A stretch of DNA of 34,274 nt from Rhodocollybia butyracea (Eukaryota; Basidiomycota; Agaricomycetes; Agaricales; Omphalotaceae): contig JADNRY010000624.1 in NCBI GenBank assembly GCA_015501585.1, positions 1-34,274 on the forward strand. The letters are read 5' to 3'. The stretch's first letter is position 1, and the number at the start of each line of letters is the position of its first letter. The position numbers and the translations under genes are program-made. Under the pieces are notes generated by a model. It did no database searches. It saw nothing but the letters and a program-made list of their open reading frames with translations, and was not told the origin of the DNA. Below, one piece after another: positions 20,140-34,012 of this stretch.

Positions 20140-21616
20140 CTACGAGGGATCTGGGGAAGATTCATGCGAGGATGTAGACCTCGCATCGTCTGACACTGAG
20201 TCAGGACCGTCGAAGACAGCACCCCAACCGACCTGGGTCAAAAGCTCCGCTACATGAGATAGACGATTAGTATGCTGGAAAATATGACAACTGTGCATGT
20301 TTACCAGGGTTCAGCATTGGCTCTCCATTTTCAGTCAGGATGGATTCCATGGGCTCAGGACGCGTCATGTGCAACCCATATTCGTGATCGTGAAGGTTGT
20401 CTACGGAAGCGGGAGATTCGTCATTTGCGATTGACGAAGAGGCCGAGTCCTGACTATGATCTCCGTCGCTTGTAGTTCCGCCTGCAGGGGACAAGCTCCA
20501 CTGCCGCTTTATTACGTTGACGACGGGAAAACTTTCCTGTGAGCAGTGATCCTCTGACGAACTCAATTCTGCAGTCCGAGCAGCTTCCGCTTCCAGAAGT
20601 AGACGTTCGAGTTGCACAGGAGGTGGTAATGGGGGTATCGGTGCAGGTATCTGCGTGGGTTGGGCGGGAGATAAGTGTGAAGAGGGAGAATGTAGTTCTT
20701 CGGTGTCAATTTGGTGCGAATGGGAGCTGGATGTGGACGGTGAAGAGTGTAGATCATCCTCGGGGTGAGCGGAGGAAGATAATGGAGAAGTGGCACCTTG
20801 GTGGAGAGAAGTGGAGGCTCCTGCAGAGGAGAACGAGGAAGTGTACATGTACGCAGTTTGATTTCCATTTGAGCCTGCTACAGTGCGTGTAGATGCGACA
20901 TGAGCTACGGCAAAGTTATAATAAGACCAATGGGTCCGAAATGAAGCGAGATACGCACGAGGGGAATCGTCAGGCCGATAATAGCTGGAAACGCCAGTGG
21001 CGGGTCCAGATGCGCTAGGTCTTCCCTGTACTATTTCAGGGATGACCAGCATCTGTTTAGATGAAGAAGCTATTGTGGCGCCACTGTCTTGCGAAGACTG
21101 AGCAAAATCTTCGAGTTCGTCAAATCCAGCTCCGTTATGCCTAATTGACAATGTTTGAGATAAAGCTCGAAGATCGTGAAAATAAAGCACACCTTGACTT
21201 CTGGTGCCGTTTCAGAGCGTCTGTCTGTTTGAATGTCACGGATTGAGCGGTGTGGAATTGGATATTGCCAGGCTTACCCTAGTAAAAAGTTGCTTCGCAT
21301 TGAGGACAAGAACTGTAAACTTGCATGAAAAAGAAGTTCCGCAGAAGAAACCGTGGAAGTACTCACTATCCTGCCATGGAATGTAACTTCGTCGTCCTCT
21401 GGTGCCGCTTCAAATCAGCTTCTCGCGCAAACTGCTTCGTGCACCCATCGATTTGGCATGGCCAGACTGCAGTACTAATACTCTTCTTGGCCGCCGATTT
21501 CCTCTTGGCTGTTGTCGTTTCCTTCTTGTCATCTAGCTGCGAATGAAAGAATCGATAAATTGCGAATAATTTGTCACCAAACGGCTTACTTCTTCTTCCG
21601 TATTTAGTCTCCCCAT
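20140..21616 (-). CDS. C2H2 zinc-finger transcription factor, two fingers
   Basis: Proposed exons are 21616-21590 (MGRLNTEEE), 21536-21367, 21312-21278, 21224-21193, 21140-20305 and 20249-20140, all GT-AG. After a basic stretch (KKETTTAKRKSAAKK), finger 1 is CQIDGC...LKRHQRTTKLH (C-x4-C-x12-H-x6-H) and finger 2 is CPQCEATFTRTDALKRHQKSRH (C-x2-C-x12-H-x4-H), split by introns. The long C-terminal half is Ser/Pro-rich and ends in an acidic/Ser tail (DGPDSVSDDARSTSS). In exon 3 the run of five T at 21283-21287 (minus strand) is one base too long and creates a stop. With four T the joined sequence is exactly 402 codons plus a stop. Likely a nuclear, DNA-binding regulator, targets unknown. Confidence 0.85.
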
Positions 21617-21863
21617 CTTGGAAGAAGAGAAATAAGAAAGTACAGAGGCGTGGATGGAGTACAGATAAGACTGATTGGTGGTTAAAAAGCGTCTTGGGCG
21701 TTACACTCGCTCGACTCGCGCACATTCGGTCCGCAAGCTCCGTTTCGTAGATTAAGCAGAGTAAATTAGAATGAGGAGAAAATATTACAGTTATTTAACT
21801 AATGTGCATACAAAGTTCTTATATATAACATAGACGATTAATATTCCATAGTGTGCTCTACTC

Positions 21864-24800
21864 TCAAGCAAGATTACAGCCAATAATGCGAACTAGTTGT
21901 ATAAAGTAATCAACGTCCAGTTCAGAACAAGCAAGAAGGAAACACTCACTTGTACCATCGCCCTCTCCGACACCACACAACATCTCCGTAGGATGGAAAA
22001 CAAAGGACGTCGCACGCGGAATGTATGGAGATGGGTTTATCTTGGTTGGTATACCAATAAGTCCGGAAGATATGTTATCTTGTGACAAAGGCAGGTCATG
22101 TCCAGCTGCCAGCGACCGGAAACATAGACGTTGTGAGATATATCGAGAATTTGTTATAGCCGAAGAACTGCGAAAAAAATGAATTGGGCATCATACAACA
22201 GTATTGGGTTGTAGCTTACCCCGCAAACACCTCAGCAGTGTTATGAACGTCAAACGCAGAAAGTCCAACGTCTTGCATAAGGTTCCATGTCGTAACAGCC
22301 TGGTCGGTTCGTCCACGCAAGTCCCATAATTTAACTTCACCCTCGACGCTGCACAAGGTTCAAGCTTCGGCCACAAAGAGCCACTAGAAAACTCACCTCG
22401 CAGACAAAAACTGATATGTCGCGGTCGGATGAGGCTTCACATTCTGAACCCAAGACCCATGCCCCCGGTATGTTTGAACGATAGCTTCGTCTTCTTCAAG
22501 GCGACGATCAAATACTTTCAGCCATCCGTCACCGAATCCAGCGATAAATATCTGTGTCATGCCAGGATCCGAGGCAATCGAAGTCACAGGTGCTTCAGAC
22601 GCAGTATCGAGATCCTAGTTTCCATCCGTCAGCTCAAATATCGAATGAAAGACCGAAACCCACTAATCCTTGTATCTCAGTCTGTGCGTCCCATGTCTTG
22701 ATTGACTTTGAGTCCCCTCCCACCAACAGGATCCCTGTAGACTGCTTCCAGTCCATGATAACTCCGGAGCCATGGCGCATTGGCACGATTTCGTTCAGAC
22801 CTCGGAAGGAACTGACCATTTGCACTGGACCAGGATCAAGGGAAGGATCGTAATTTCGGTACAGACGAACAACACCATCGGCTGGACAAACATTTGTAAA
22901 CCGAGCTTGGTTATCCTGGAAGGTGACTCACCTGAACCTGTGGTAATGATCCCACCGACGTTCTGGTTAATGATATGAAGGGACGTTATACTAGTTCCTT
23001 TTGGATTGCCATTGCGGAATGAGCGTAAGCGTTTCTTGCGAGTCCAGTCCCAGACACTACATTAGTAAAACTTTAATCGACCAGTTTGTAACGGCAATAG
23101 TGAGGACTAACGTGACGATGTCGGTATCGTTCGAGGCCACCAGATGTTGATCATACGAGTGGAAAGCTAGGTTGAGTGGATACGCCGGTCCTTGGAAATG
23201 TGCTACTGCCCTGTCCCACCGTCGATCCGCTGCAGTAAGAGGTCAATATAACGCTCGGCATCCATCAGAAAATGAGTAAACGTACAAGCAACTTCAGCCT
23301 GCGATCTCGTCTCAGTGTCAACCTTCTCGTTACGCTGTTGTCTCCAAATCTGATAGTTGTATTGAACACTACCAGGTTCGTCCGCCTCCGCTTGCTACAA
23401 GACGTGTCGGAACTCTGAGAAAAAGAAAAAAATGGAACAAACTCACCCTCATCTGAGGTTCAGTAAAATACTCCGAGCACCAATCAAAGAAAGTACTTTT
23501 CAAAGGCAACACATCGCGAATGCCTATCCCCGTTCCCAGACCCAGGATGACGCTACTATTCGACGAATCCACGGAGAAGGTGCTGTTGCTTGGACTCGGA
23601 ACGGTACCATAGTGACCGTCACGATACGGGTGCGAATATCCGTTCATACCTCGCTTGTACCTCTTCCGTGCGCGTAGGCGCTCCATATCCTCCTCCATCA
23701 AGGCTTCCATTACATCGCAAGGGCGGAAATCATTCGGCTGTGGGCCGTGTTCATGTTGTAATGAGGGTGAACGCGAACGCGAGGGTGAGGCGAATACCCA
23801 TCACTCGGAGTACCTGGACGTGAGTATGGCGAAGAATATTGGGCGACGTTGAAAGTAGGTGAGGGAGGCCGGGATGCCTCCGCTAGTTCGGATGGATCAT
23901 TAGAGTGAAGCTGGATTCCGTTCGGGTGGTAGCTGTGTACAGATGATGTAGGAGATGCAGTCTGCGCATCTTCTGTAGGTGGAAAGGTAATTCCACCAGC
24001 GAGGTTCTTTAACGCATAGGCAAACGACGAGGTACGTTTCACTGTATTTGATACAGTGTTCGAAAGGGTATTCGTCATAGTGTCTGCGCGTGACAAACTG
24101 GGGCGTATGGGGACATCATTTCGGATAGAACCGTTCCTTGGGGAGGGAGGAGGTACAACTGTAGGATGGAACATCAATGGTGAGGATCGGAGGGACGCAG
24201 GGCTCATGCGAGATCGTGTATCGCGATCATGGCGGGCTTCGGGGTTGGTGTAATTCGAAGGAACTGGTGGTGGGCTCCCCAGACTAGTTTCGTCGAGTTT
24301 GGTGAAGGGTGACTCCAACAACAAGGCCATGATGTAGTCCACCACCGTCTGGGCATGCGTCGCGACCTCGTTTGTAAGGATCCACGGAAAGATCCAGTAG
24401 AACTACGAAAATGGTATAGAATGATGAAAGCAAAACGCGGGACTCTTCGCGTAAACTATCGTCCTGTATGCCATCCAACCACTCTCGGACAGCTTGTTCA
24501 GAGACCTCGTCCTTGTTGGTCGACACATAGGGATATATCGCCGCATGTCGACGCTTTCGTTCTTCCTCCAGTAAATCCAAGCGCATACCACAAAATATCC
24601 CCGCCACTCTTTCACGAGACAACTGACGAGAACAACCAGCTCCTTCCTGCACATGGGACTTGCATCTTCCCTCACGACAAGTGTAGCACCGGTGACCACA
24701 GCGACTTCCATCCGGAAATGCGTCCTTTCGTCTCGGTCATACATGCCCCCCAGACCCTCCGCCTTCTCTGGCCCCTTCAGTCTCCTGCTTCGACCCAGTT

Positions 24801-27151
24801 GCACCCATGAATGTACCAAGAGCGTACAGAGCAGCGCACCGCACTTCAGCAGAATCATCCGACATCAAAGTGAGAAGCTTTTCCTGAGTACCTTTGCTTA
24901 CGCCAAGCATCTTCCCTTGATCGAATCCGCACCACATCTGGGCTATACAGAGACAACTCCATTGCCTTAGTAGAAAATCCGCTTCGTCAAGTAGATTAAA
25001 GCAGGCATCAAAAACGCCTTCTTCCCAACATGCCTGTTGGCCTTTAGGGAAGTCGCGAGCAAGGGATGCAAGATAAACGTGCACATCGCAAAGTGTTCAG
25101 AGGTATTGGGCAAAGCGTGTTGCTCATCGCTGGAAGTGAGGATCTTGGAGAAATATTTGTACCCTTGCGCGTTATTGTAAAGATCGACCTGCACGCTGGG
25201 ATCTACGGCTAGAATACGGGCCCAGATGAATATGAGCACAGGTCTTAAATCAAGCCCTGGGGCTTGTAATAGCTTGGAGATGTACGGAAATATTCCAATC
25301 GTCAAAACAAGATCGACAGCCCAAGGTCCTAGATCGACAAATTGTGAAAGTAGGATGAGAGCTTTTAGACGATGCGGCTGAGAAAGAAGGACTTGTAGGA
25401 CGATTGGGAGTTGGGTAGGAGGTTTTCGGGGCACAAGATGAGGGGTAGAAGACCAGGATGTAAGATTAGAGGAGAGAGGAGAGCTTTGAGCTGACGATAA
25501 AGCAGTCTCGTATGCGGTACCTGAAGGTAGGACAGAGGTCCTCGTCGAGTAAGGGCAGAACCTCCTCGCGAAATCCAGACCTCAAATGCTGTCAACTGAT
25601 CCGAGAAGAAACGACTTGGTACATATGTATATGGCGGGGTTTTGGGTAGATCTGGGTTCTGCTGTTGTTGTTGCTGAAGTTCATTCGAGGCAAGCATCTC
25701 GGGAAGCTGCTTGATACAAGCATCCAGAGCGAGGTCCCATGTCGCCCATAACGGATGGGTATTTGTGGCGGGAAGAGGAGGAGAAGTATGCGGAGTACAG
25801 TTGTAAGCCCTTCATTAACCGTTCCGCAAGAAGAAAGTTTCGGAATAATGAAGCGATGAGCAAGTCGCTACGGTATAACCGAGCGAACATCTCGGGAGTG
25901 AAGGTAGTCCATGCGATTGTGTCTGTGATGGCGGTAAAGATCCAGTTAAGTTCCCCAAGAGGCGTACGACGGTCCTTTAGGTCTCCAGGCATATGGGCGG
26001 CACCATCTAGGGGCATGTCATTGAGGATCATATGGTGTCGGATAGCAATATCGATGGGAGAGGTCAGACAAGAGGTAAAGACATCGGCAGGGAGGTCGGG
26101 GCACGTAGGAAGAGTTTCGTGGGCCTGACAAGCGGCAAGCTGAAGGCTTTGCGTAAACGGAAGCATTCCCTCGGGAAACTGTCCACCATGTTTACGTCTG
26201 ATATCTTCATCCCGCCGCTTGGCAAACTCGTTGAAGTTGTGCAAGAGATGTCCAGCAGCGGAACAGTCCCAAATGTACACTCCTGGGAACCTAACCAGTT
26301 CTGTATCTCTTGCAAAGAAACGGGAATGTACTGGCGTGTAAGTCCGGTTAAAAACACCACAACTCTCCGCTCAACGTGGGCCTTGGAACACCATGACCGT
26401 TGTAGTGGAAAAGAACGGCGTCGTCCCTGGCCTGCTTCCGTAATTGCTGACAAGCTTTGCGCAAGTCTTCAAAAAGACGGATCCAATATTGGTTTGTACT
26501 GGATTTTCAGACTAAGGTTCTCGAATTGATGTTTCAAATTTGCACCGATGCTCTCGAGAGCCTTGTACGAAGGCATCGAGCGTGGATCAACCCAACATTC
26601 GTATACAGCGCAGGGAGATGTTTTGACGACATCTGGAGGATCAACTTCGATATTCAAACAGAGAACTAATGCAGCATTGGCAGTTTTCAGTTTGTTGGGC
26701 AAAGGAGAGATATGTCGCCACGAAGTTGGTTTCACAGACCATGGGGTGCAGGAGAAGGGTTTCCGCAGGAAGAATGTCGTTTGGCAGACCAATAAGAAAT
26801 TGAGCTGAATCCAAAGAGCTATGGATAGACGCAGGGCCACGGTGAGTATCACCTTCTGTAGCTGGACTATGTGACTGTTTCACGACCAACTGAACGAGTT
26901 CTAGAGCGAGAGCTAAAATCCCGTTCTGTGTCAGAATCTGGAGAACCGTCTCTATGCCATGGACCAGCGCCTGTAGATTTAGAAGTTCAGAATTAGTTGT
27001 ACTAAGAGAGTGTTGTAGATACCTGTGGCGAATCTTGGACCGTTTTTGGAATCAGATGCTGTTCGTACATCCCATGAAGGCAAACGGAAAGATTGTGGGT
27101 TCCTAGGGTTCCTAAGCCACGTGCGGATGATAGACGCCAATCATGATTCAT
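21864..27151 (-). CDS. Raptor, TORC1 scaffold subunit
   Basis: Raptor presents substrates to TOR kinase in TORC1. On the minus strand the N-terminal conserved domain shows [35 protein letters not shown] (about 26410) and WDCSAAG (about 26268), i.e. the caspase-like His/Cys positions, then [19 protein letters not shown] and [14 protein letters not shown]. Armadillo/HEAT-type segments follow ([43 protein letters not shown]), then a Ser/Pro-rich linker (about 24345-23710) and WD40 repeats ending FHPTEMLCG and RIIGCNLA, stop 21864. A final intron (about 21950-21895) joins DGT to RIIG. Start ATG 27151 (MNHDWRLSS) is tentative, since the first exons are not family-diagnostic. Several single-base indels lie between 26.3 and 26.85 kb. 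Confidence 0.9.
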
Positions 27152-27188
27152 ATTATTATCTTAGCGCTCAGGCTTGTCTTGCCGTACC
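27152..27188. promoter_or_regulatory. Very short divergent intergenic gap between raptor and NOG2
   Basis: Only about 37 bp separate the tentative raptor start (27151, minus) from the NOG2 start (27189, plus). If both starts are right, the two genes share one bidirectional promoter with overlapping 5' leaders. If raptor really starts at a downstream Met (for example in the exon beginning 26970), the gap is about 0.2-0.3 kb. Confidence 0.4.
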
Positions 27189-29522
27189 ATGGCTCCTTCA
27201 AAAAAAATCTGGAGATTCTTCCAAAACACGTTCATCGACGTCTTCTTCCACCATTTCTCTCAAAAGAGTCAAAGGAGAAAAACTTCTACCGCAATGCAAA
27301 GCAAGCATCTCGGCTCAAAATGCTCAATGGAGGCAAACTATCCGGGACAAGGATGGAAAGATTATCCCAGGCTGCTGCGTTCCAAAAAGGCGAAGACGAG
27401 ACAAAGCCTGGAAGAGTACAGCCTGACCGAAGATGGTTTGGTTGCGTACAAATAATATAGAAATGGTTCCAATCTGAACGAAATAACCAGGCAAATACGA
27501 GAGTCCATCTCTCAGAAAGCTCTGGATCATTTCCGTACAAGTCTGGAAACAAAGAAAGATGATCCTTATTCGGTGCTGTTACGCCGGAACAAGCTTCCCT
27601 ATGGCTTTGCTAGACGATGCCGCTAAATCCTCATACTCAAAAGGTTACTACAATCTCTTTGACATCGTGTGTTTCTAAAAAAATTTTAGCGTTCCCATAT
27701 TGTAGAAACAGAACCATTCTCTGATACATTTGGACCTAAAGCTCAACGGAAGCGACCGAGAATCGATGCTGGTGACTTCGAAGAACTGAGCAAATTTGGT
27801 GCAGCAGCCGCAGAGGAAGCAGAGGTAGCAGCAACAGCAGCTGGGCATGCTATAGGTGTGGATATACATTCTACTCCTTTATCTCACTACTGAAATCATT
27901 CTAGAGCCTCTCGCGTCTTCTATCATCGAGCCTCAAACACATGCCGACTACAACGAACCCATCTACGCCAAAGGAACGTCCCGACGTATCTATGGTGAAC
28001 TGTACAAGGTTATAGACTCATCCGATGTCATTCTGCACATCCTAGACGCCAGAGATCCAATGGGTACTCTCTGTGAATCTGTACTAGAATATATTAAAAA
28101 AGAAAAGGCGCACAAGCAGGTAGTGCTTGTTATCAACAAGTGCGATCTGGTGCCCAACTGGGTCACTGTGAGTATATCTCCTCGCTTGATCCAATCTCGC
28201 AACTAATTGTCGTGCTAGGCCCGTTACATTCAACATCTCACCCCGCGATACCCCACCATCGCATTCCACGCGTCGCCAAATCATTCCTTTGGAAAAGGTT
28301 CTCTCATCCAGCTACTCCGACAGTTTTCACAACTACACTCGGACAAGAAACAAATTTCCGTTGGTTTCGTTGGGTACCCTAACGTCGGGAAAAGCAGCGT
28401 AATCAACACCCTCAAAAGTGGTAAAGTTTGCCGCGTTGCTCCAGTACCAGGAGAAACTAAGGTTCGTAAAAATTCTTCTTCAATCCTCAAGTCTAATACC
28501 CAACCAGGTCTGGCAATACATCACCCTCACCCGTCGGATATACCTTATCGACTGCCCTGGAATTGTTCCAACCTCAGCACATGATACCCAAACTTCTACG
28601 GTCCTCAAAGGCGTCGTCCGCGTTGAAGCTTGCTACACCCTCCGACCACATTCCCCCCTCATGACCCGCGTCAAACCACTCTACATTTCACGTACGTACG
28701 GCATCCCCCTTCCCAACCCAGACGACCCAACACAATCTGGGAGCCCGAAGTCTTACTCGTAAACTCGCTCGGATGAAAGGTCGTTTGTTGAAACATGGAG
28801 AACCAGACATGGATTCGGTCGCCAAAATTATTCTCAGTGATTGGGTGAGGGGACGAATACCGTTTTTTGTGCCTCCGCCCGAACGTCCGGATGCCTTGAA
28901 TAAGGCAGAGGAGAAAGCGAAGAGGGTCAAGGCGAAAGCGAATGACCCCAAGGGTAAGGCGGTTGCGGAAGAGGAAGAAGGGGAAGTGTTCCTGGAGTCC
29001 GGCAAAATTTGGGATCCATCATGCAGAAAAATACGTTCTTGGCGGAGGATATCCAACCTCTTGAAATGGAATTCGCGGGAGAGAGCGTGGATGATGAGAA
29101 TCCTGATGGTTCAGACGATGAAGCGGAAGAGGAAGGTGCTGATAGAAATGAGGATAAAGAGGATAAAGAGTTAACATGGAATGACGTGTTTGAGGGGATC
29201 AAGCACAATGACGATGAGCATGGTATGCCCTACTCAATTCATTTGCACATCGCACTTAACCCATCTCAGTTACCGCGGACGACGCCAACGAGAATGAAGA
29301 CGAAGGTGATGAACAAGAACAAGCGCCGAGTAAAGGCCTCGTATGAGCACCAACAAGGTCGTTCGTTCGTTTTTGCACTTTCATTTGTCTTATCTCAACC
29401 TCTTACAAACACAGCGCAAGGCTACCAACTTCTATTCGAATGCCAATGTCAAAAACAAGAACCGTAGCAAAGCTGCACACATGAAGACTTTACCTACCGG
29501 TAAAAGACCGAGACGGAAATGA
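27189..29522 (+). CDS. Nucleolar GTP-binding protein 2 (60S ribosome assembly GTPase)
   Basis: The domain order is circularly permuted, as in the YlqF/YawG GTPase family. The N-terminal NOG2 region has [38 protein letters not shown] and [13 protein letters not shown]. Then come [15 protein letters not shown]4 NKCD (28134-28145), G1 GYPNVGKSS (about 28372), and G3 DCPGIV (28550). The tail has [31 protein letters not shown], an acidic stretch (about 29040-29230) and a basic end ([16 protein letters not shown]) before TGA 29520-29522. At least six introns, e.g. 27441-27490, 27644-27689, 27856-27904, 28168-28218 and 28462-28507. The protein acts in the nucleolus/nucleoplasm in late pre-60S maturation. 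Exons 1-2 and the segment after G3 carry single-base indels, mainly in homopolymers. Confidence 0.93.
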
Positions 29523-29787
29523 GAATAGGACCACGCTTGGTGTTTAATGTATCTAATGAATGGTGAATGACCAAGTCTACTCTCTCTCTCTCTCTCTCTT
29601 CGTAGCTCATTTTGGACAGTACCAATTGCCAATGTCTGCAACTGCAAGTTGTCCTTCGTCTTCGTTCACGTTTCTCAAAAACGAATGGCCCAAAATATGA
29701 GATGTGAAAGCTACTACATATTGCGACACTTTTCTTGTATCTACGCACTTCAATCGGCGATCCTAAAGAGTCATGCAATTGTATAGT
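29523..29787. other. NOG2 3' flank with (TC)n microsatellite
   Basis: A TC dinucleotide run of about ten units lies at 29580-29599. No gene is seen. Confidence 0.7.
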
Positions 29788-29997
29788 TTACCGAGCAACG
29801 TCAGTGACCGGGTCCTTTAGAGAGCTCTTGGATGACAAGTAGGCGGGACGATGCTGCGCGATAAGAACTGGATTTGGCCATTCCCATTCGTGTACCAGCT
29901 GTTTCTTTTTAGGCCCCCGCCCGGTTTCTTTCTTTCTTCCATCCTTCACAGGCCAGGTTTTTCCATTGCGCTGTTTCGGTCCAGGGATATCTTTCAA
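29788..29997 (-). CDS. Small basic hypothetical protein segment
   Basis: A minus-strand frame of 69 codons contains PGPKQRNGKTWPVKDGRKKE and GPKKKQLVHEWEWPN and ends DPVTDVAR. The composition (Lys/Arg/Pro/Trp) is less random-looking than neighbouring frames, and it could be the last exon of a small basic protein. No donor/acceptor pair is clearly established upstream, and I do not recognise a family. Confidence 0.3.
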   Translation of the reverse strand: MKDIPGPKQRNGKTWPVKDGRKKETGRGPKKKQLVHEWEWPNPVLIAQHRPAYLSSKSSLKDPVTDVAR

Positions 29998-31655
29998 CCT
30001 CTTTGCTCATCTGTGGATCGTTTGTGCCTAAAACACTCCTGATCTCAAATTACTATCTTGTCCTGAAGAACTGCTTAACCTCTATATCCAGCATCGAAGA
30101 AATTTTCGGCGCTCCTCAACGCTTTCGTCCGTGATGTCTCTTACTCATGGACGGTAATCCTTCCTATATTAACAACCCCTTCCTCCGCTTATAAATCAGA
30201 GCAGACTTTTAACCTTAACATCCGGGCGTAACGTTTACGAAGATTATCGAGTTTAAAGACGGAAGCTCACAGGAGAGCTCGAATTGATTCAACGAATGTG
30301 GCAATCGGCCCGAAAGTACAGAGGCCATTTCAGCCTCGTCATTATTCACGTACGCCTATCTCTTGGTATGATAGCAATGTCGGAATGTACATATGGACGT
30401 GACCTTGTATTCTTACCATGAACTTTCCACCCGGCACCCATCGACCTTCTTTTTTCTCCTCTCGACGGCATTCAGGAACCTTCTTCTCAATGAAGGGTCC
30501 GAGCTCAGTCATTTAAGGGGATTTAGGCACGTTTGCTTCCTGATTTGTTGCTCCTCACTGGATTTAAGTATACTGGCTGTAACAATGGATACAAGGCTGT
30601 ATCGTAAGAACAAGGCTTAAGCCTTACCTACGCGGATTATTATGGTACGGGAAGTGGTGTCAAACTCCCGCAGTTGTGTAAAAGAAAATTCAGCAACTGA
30701 AACATTTATAAGGGACTGTCGCTGTAGTGGACCGCGCGGTACGCTGAATCTGGATTTTGTTTGTGGAACTTCGCTGCTCTTACCGCGCTGTACCTATAGC
30801 ACTGCCCCGGTTCTGCAGCGACAACTTAATATAATCCAACGTACAAAAAATTACCGAGTATTTTCTTAACCGACGATTGCAACAAATCAACGCCTCGATG
30901 ATGTGAGCGCGTGAAATGAAATTGAGCTTGAGCAGCCTAGCAGCCCTGATATCTCATTCGAGCTCATTTGTGATCACTTTGATTTAGCAACGATAACAGA
31001 AGCCATGGAAGGTGTGTTCATTCCATGTAGTATCGATTACCCCCAGTGATTACAACTTGAAGATTTGGGACTGAACAGGACTGAGTGCTGCACTCTGAAG
31101 TTGTCTTCGGAAGATGGACTATCACCAATCTAACCCTGCCTTTTACGATGGTCCTACTGATAAGGAAATCGATAACGATTCGGACTTTTAAGAAGACACT
31201 GAGTATCACTATCATCCGAGTAAACAGCCAACTTGGTTTTCCGTTGCTTCTCGATCTCCTTTCCAGTTTATCCCAGCCCCTCCCGTTCGATTGATCGTGC
31301 AGTTACTTGAATAAATCATTCCTTTTCTTACACAAAGAAGCTGACTTGATGATAGGAGGTGAGATGTCGATGAAGAGTAGCGTATACTTTGAACTTGTTG
31401 AGTAAATAGTGGACTTTTTTTTGGAGCCGGGGGTGGAGTTAAGCTTACGGTGTATTTCCGTTCTAGATCCTCACCAGTCAGTTTTCTGAGCCTTTATACT
31501 TAACTTTAACCCCGGGGGCTGGGCGATGAGAAATTTGAGCTCTTTTCTTATTCCAGTACGAAATCCTGACTGGACGAACGTGGGAATTCGACACATGAAT
31601 TTAAACCTCCTCTGGAGTCATTTTCTGGTTCCCTACTTTCCACCATCTATCTCTG
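29998..31655. other. Long intergenic region before enolase
   Basis: About 1.6 kb with no supported gene; the short frames have no family signal. The last 400 bp before the enolase ATG contain CT-rich stretches (for example 31251-31290) and a GC-rich CCCCGGGGGCTGGG box near 31511. These are plausible promoter elements for a highly expressed glycolytic gene, but that is inference. Confidence 0.5.
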
Positions 31656-33316
<1,661 letters not shown>

Positions 33317-33660
33317 AGAAATGATGTTTATGATCGGATAATGATGAAGCGAAGTGAAAGACAGAACGTTTCATGCTGAAGGATATGGCTGATGTACTAA
33401 TTGCTTGTAAAATGACACTAAGAATTTGATTGCGTCCGCTCATGAAAGGCTTCCTCCTGGACTACCTCAAGTCCGGGCACATACGAATCAAGTTTTCATA
33501 GTGGGTTTGCCTAGCTTTTTGGTATCGCCTTCTGATGATGCTCAGTCATAATCAAAGCGGAGTGATATTTTCAGGTGCTAGCCTCGATGGCCGTGTGCGG
33601 AAAGGAAACAGGAAATGATACCAGTGTAGAGTGGAGCAAGTCGGTATCGCTGATCTCAAA
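33317..33660. other. Enolase 3' flank
   Basis: No gene is seen. It carries the enolase 3' untranslated region and terminator. Confidence 0.45.
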
Positions 33661-33661
33661 G

Positions 33662-34012
33662 TCAGAGCTGGCCTTCGGTCGAGTGTCTTCGGCGTGGAAG
33701 CGGCATTTTGTGATTGTTATCAGCATGACGTTGTTCGACCGCTCCCTCATCAGGCTCCTTCACCGCCGTCTTTCCATAACCCGATCTCTTATCATAAAGC
33801 ATCTTCTCCACACGGATCACAGACGCCTGAATGGCCGCTACGGTTGCGTACTCCTCCTGGGCCCATTGATATCCCATTTCTGGTATCCGGAAGTGTGTAA
33901 CTCGATTTACTTGAAGGTGCATAAGGTCCATGAACTGGAACTAGAGCTAGGCGATACAACGTCGTGTAACGTAGCGATCTTCAAGCTTCATGTCGAGTTC
34001 CTGTCGATCTGA
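33662..34012 (-). CDS. Hypothetical protein segment, unrecognised
   Basis: The minus strand is open from the Met at 33931 to a stop at 33662 (89 codons, with GYQWAQEEYATVAAIQASVI and RVEKMLYDKRSGYGKTAV). The same frame continues upstream to about 34012 (RQELDMKLEDRYVTRRC), interrupted by two TAG codons near 33945-33952. Helix-like amphipathic character is visible, but no family. A plus-strand frame of 145 codons overlaps (33575-34012) and is the alternative. Which, if either, is real cannot be decided here. Confidence 0.3.

Noticed and set aside
20539..20892. Plus-strand 117-codon frame
   Set aside because: Antisense shadow of the Ser/Pro-rich half of the C2H2 factor.
24355..24858. Long frames on both strands inside 24.3-24.9 kb
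   Set aside because: They overlap the raptor coding region in other frames; no independent family or start context.
26064..26529. 165-codon plus frame and 129-codon minus frames near 26.1-26.5 kb as separate genes
   Set aside because: The minus frames are raptor in shifted frames ([12 protein letters not shown] belongs to it) and the plus frame is their shadow.
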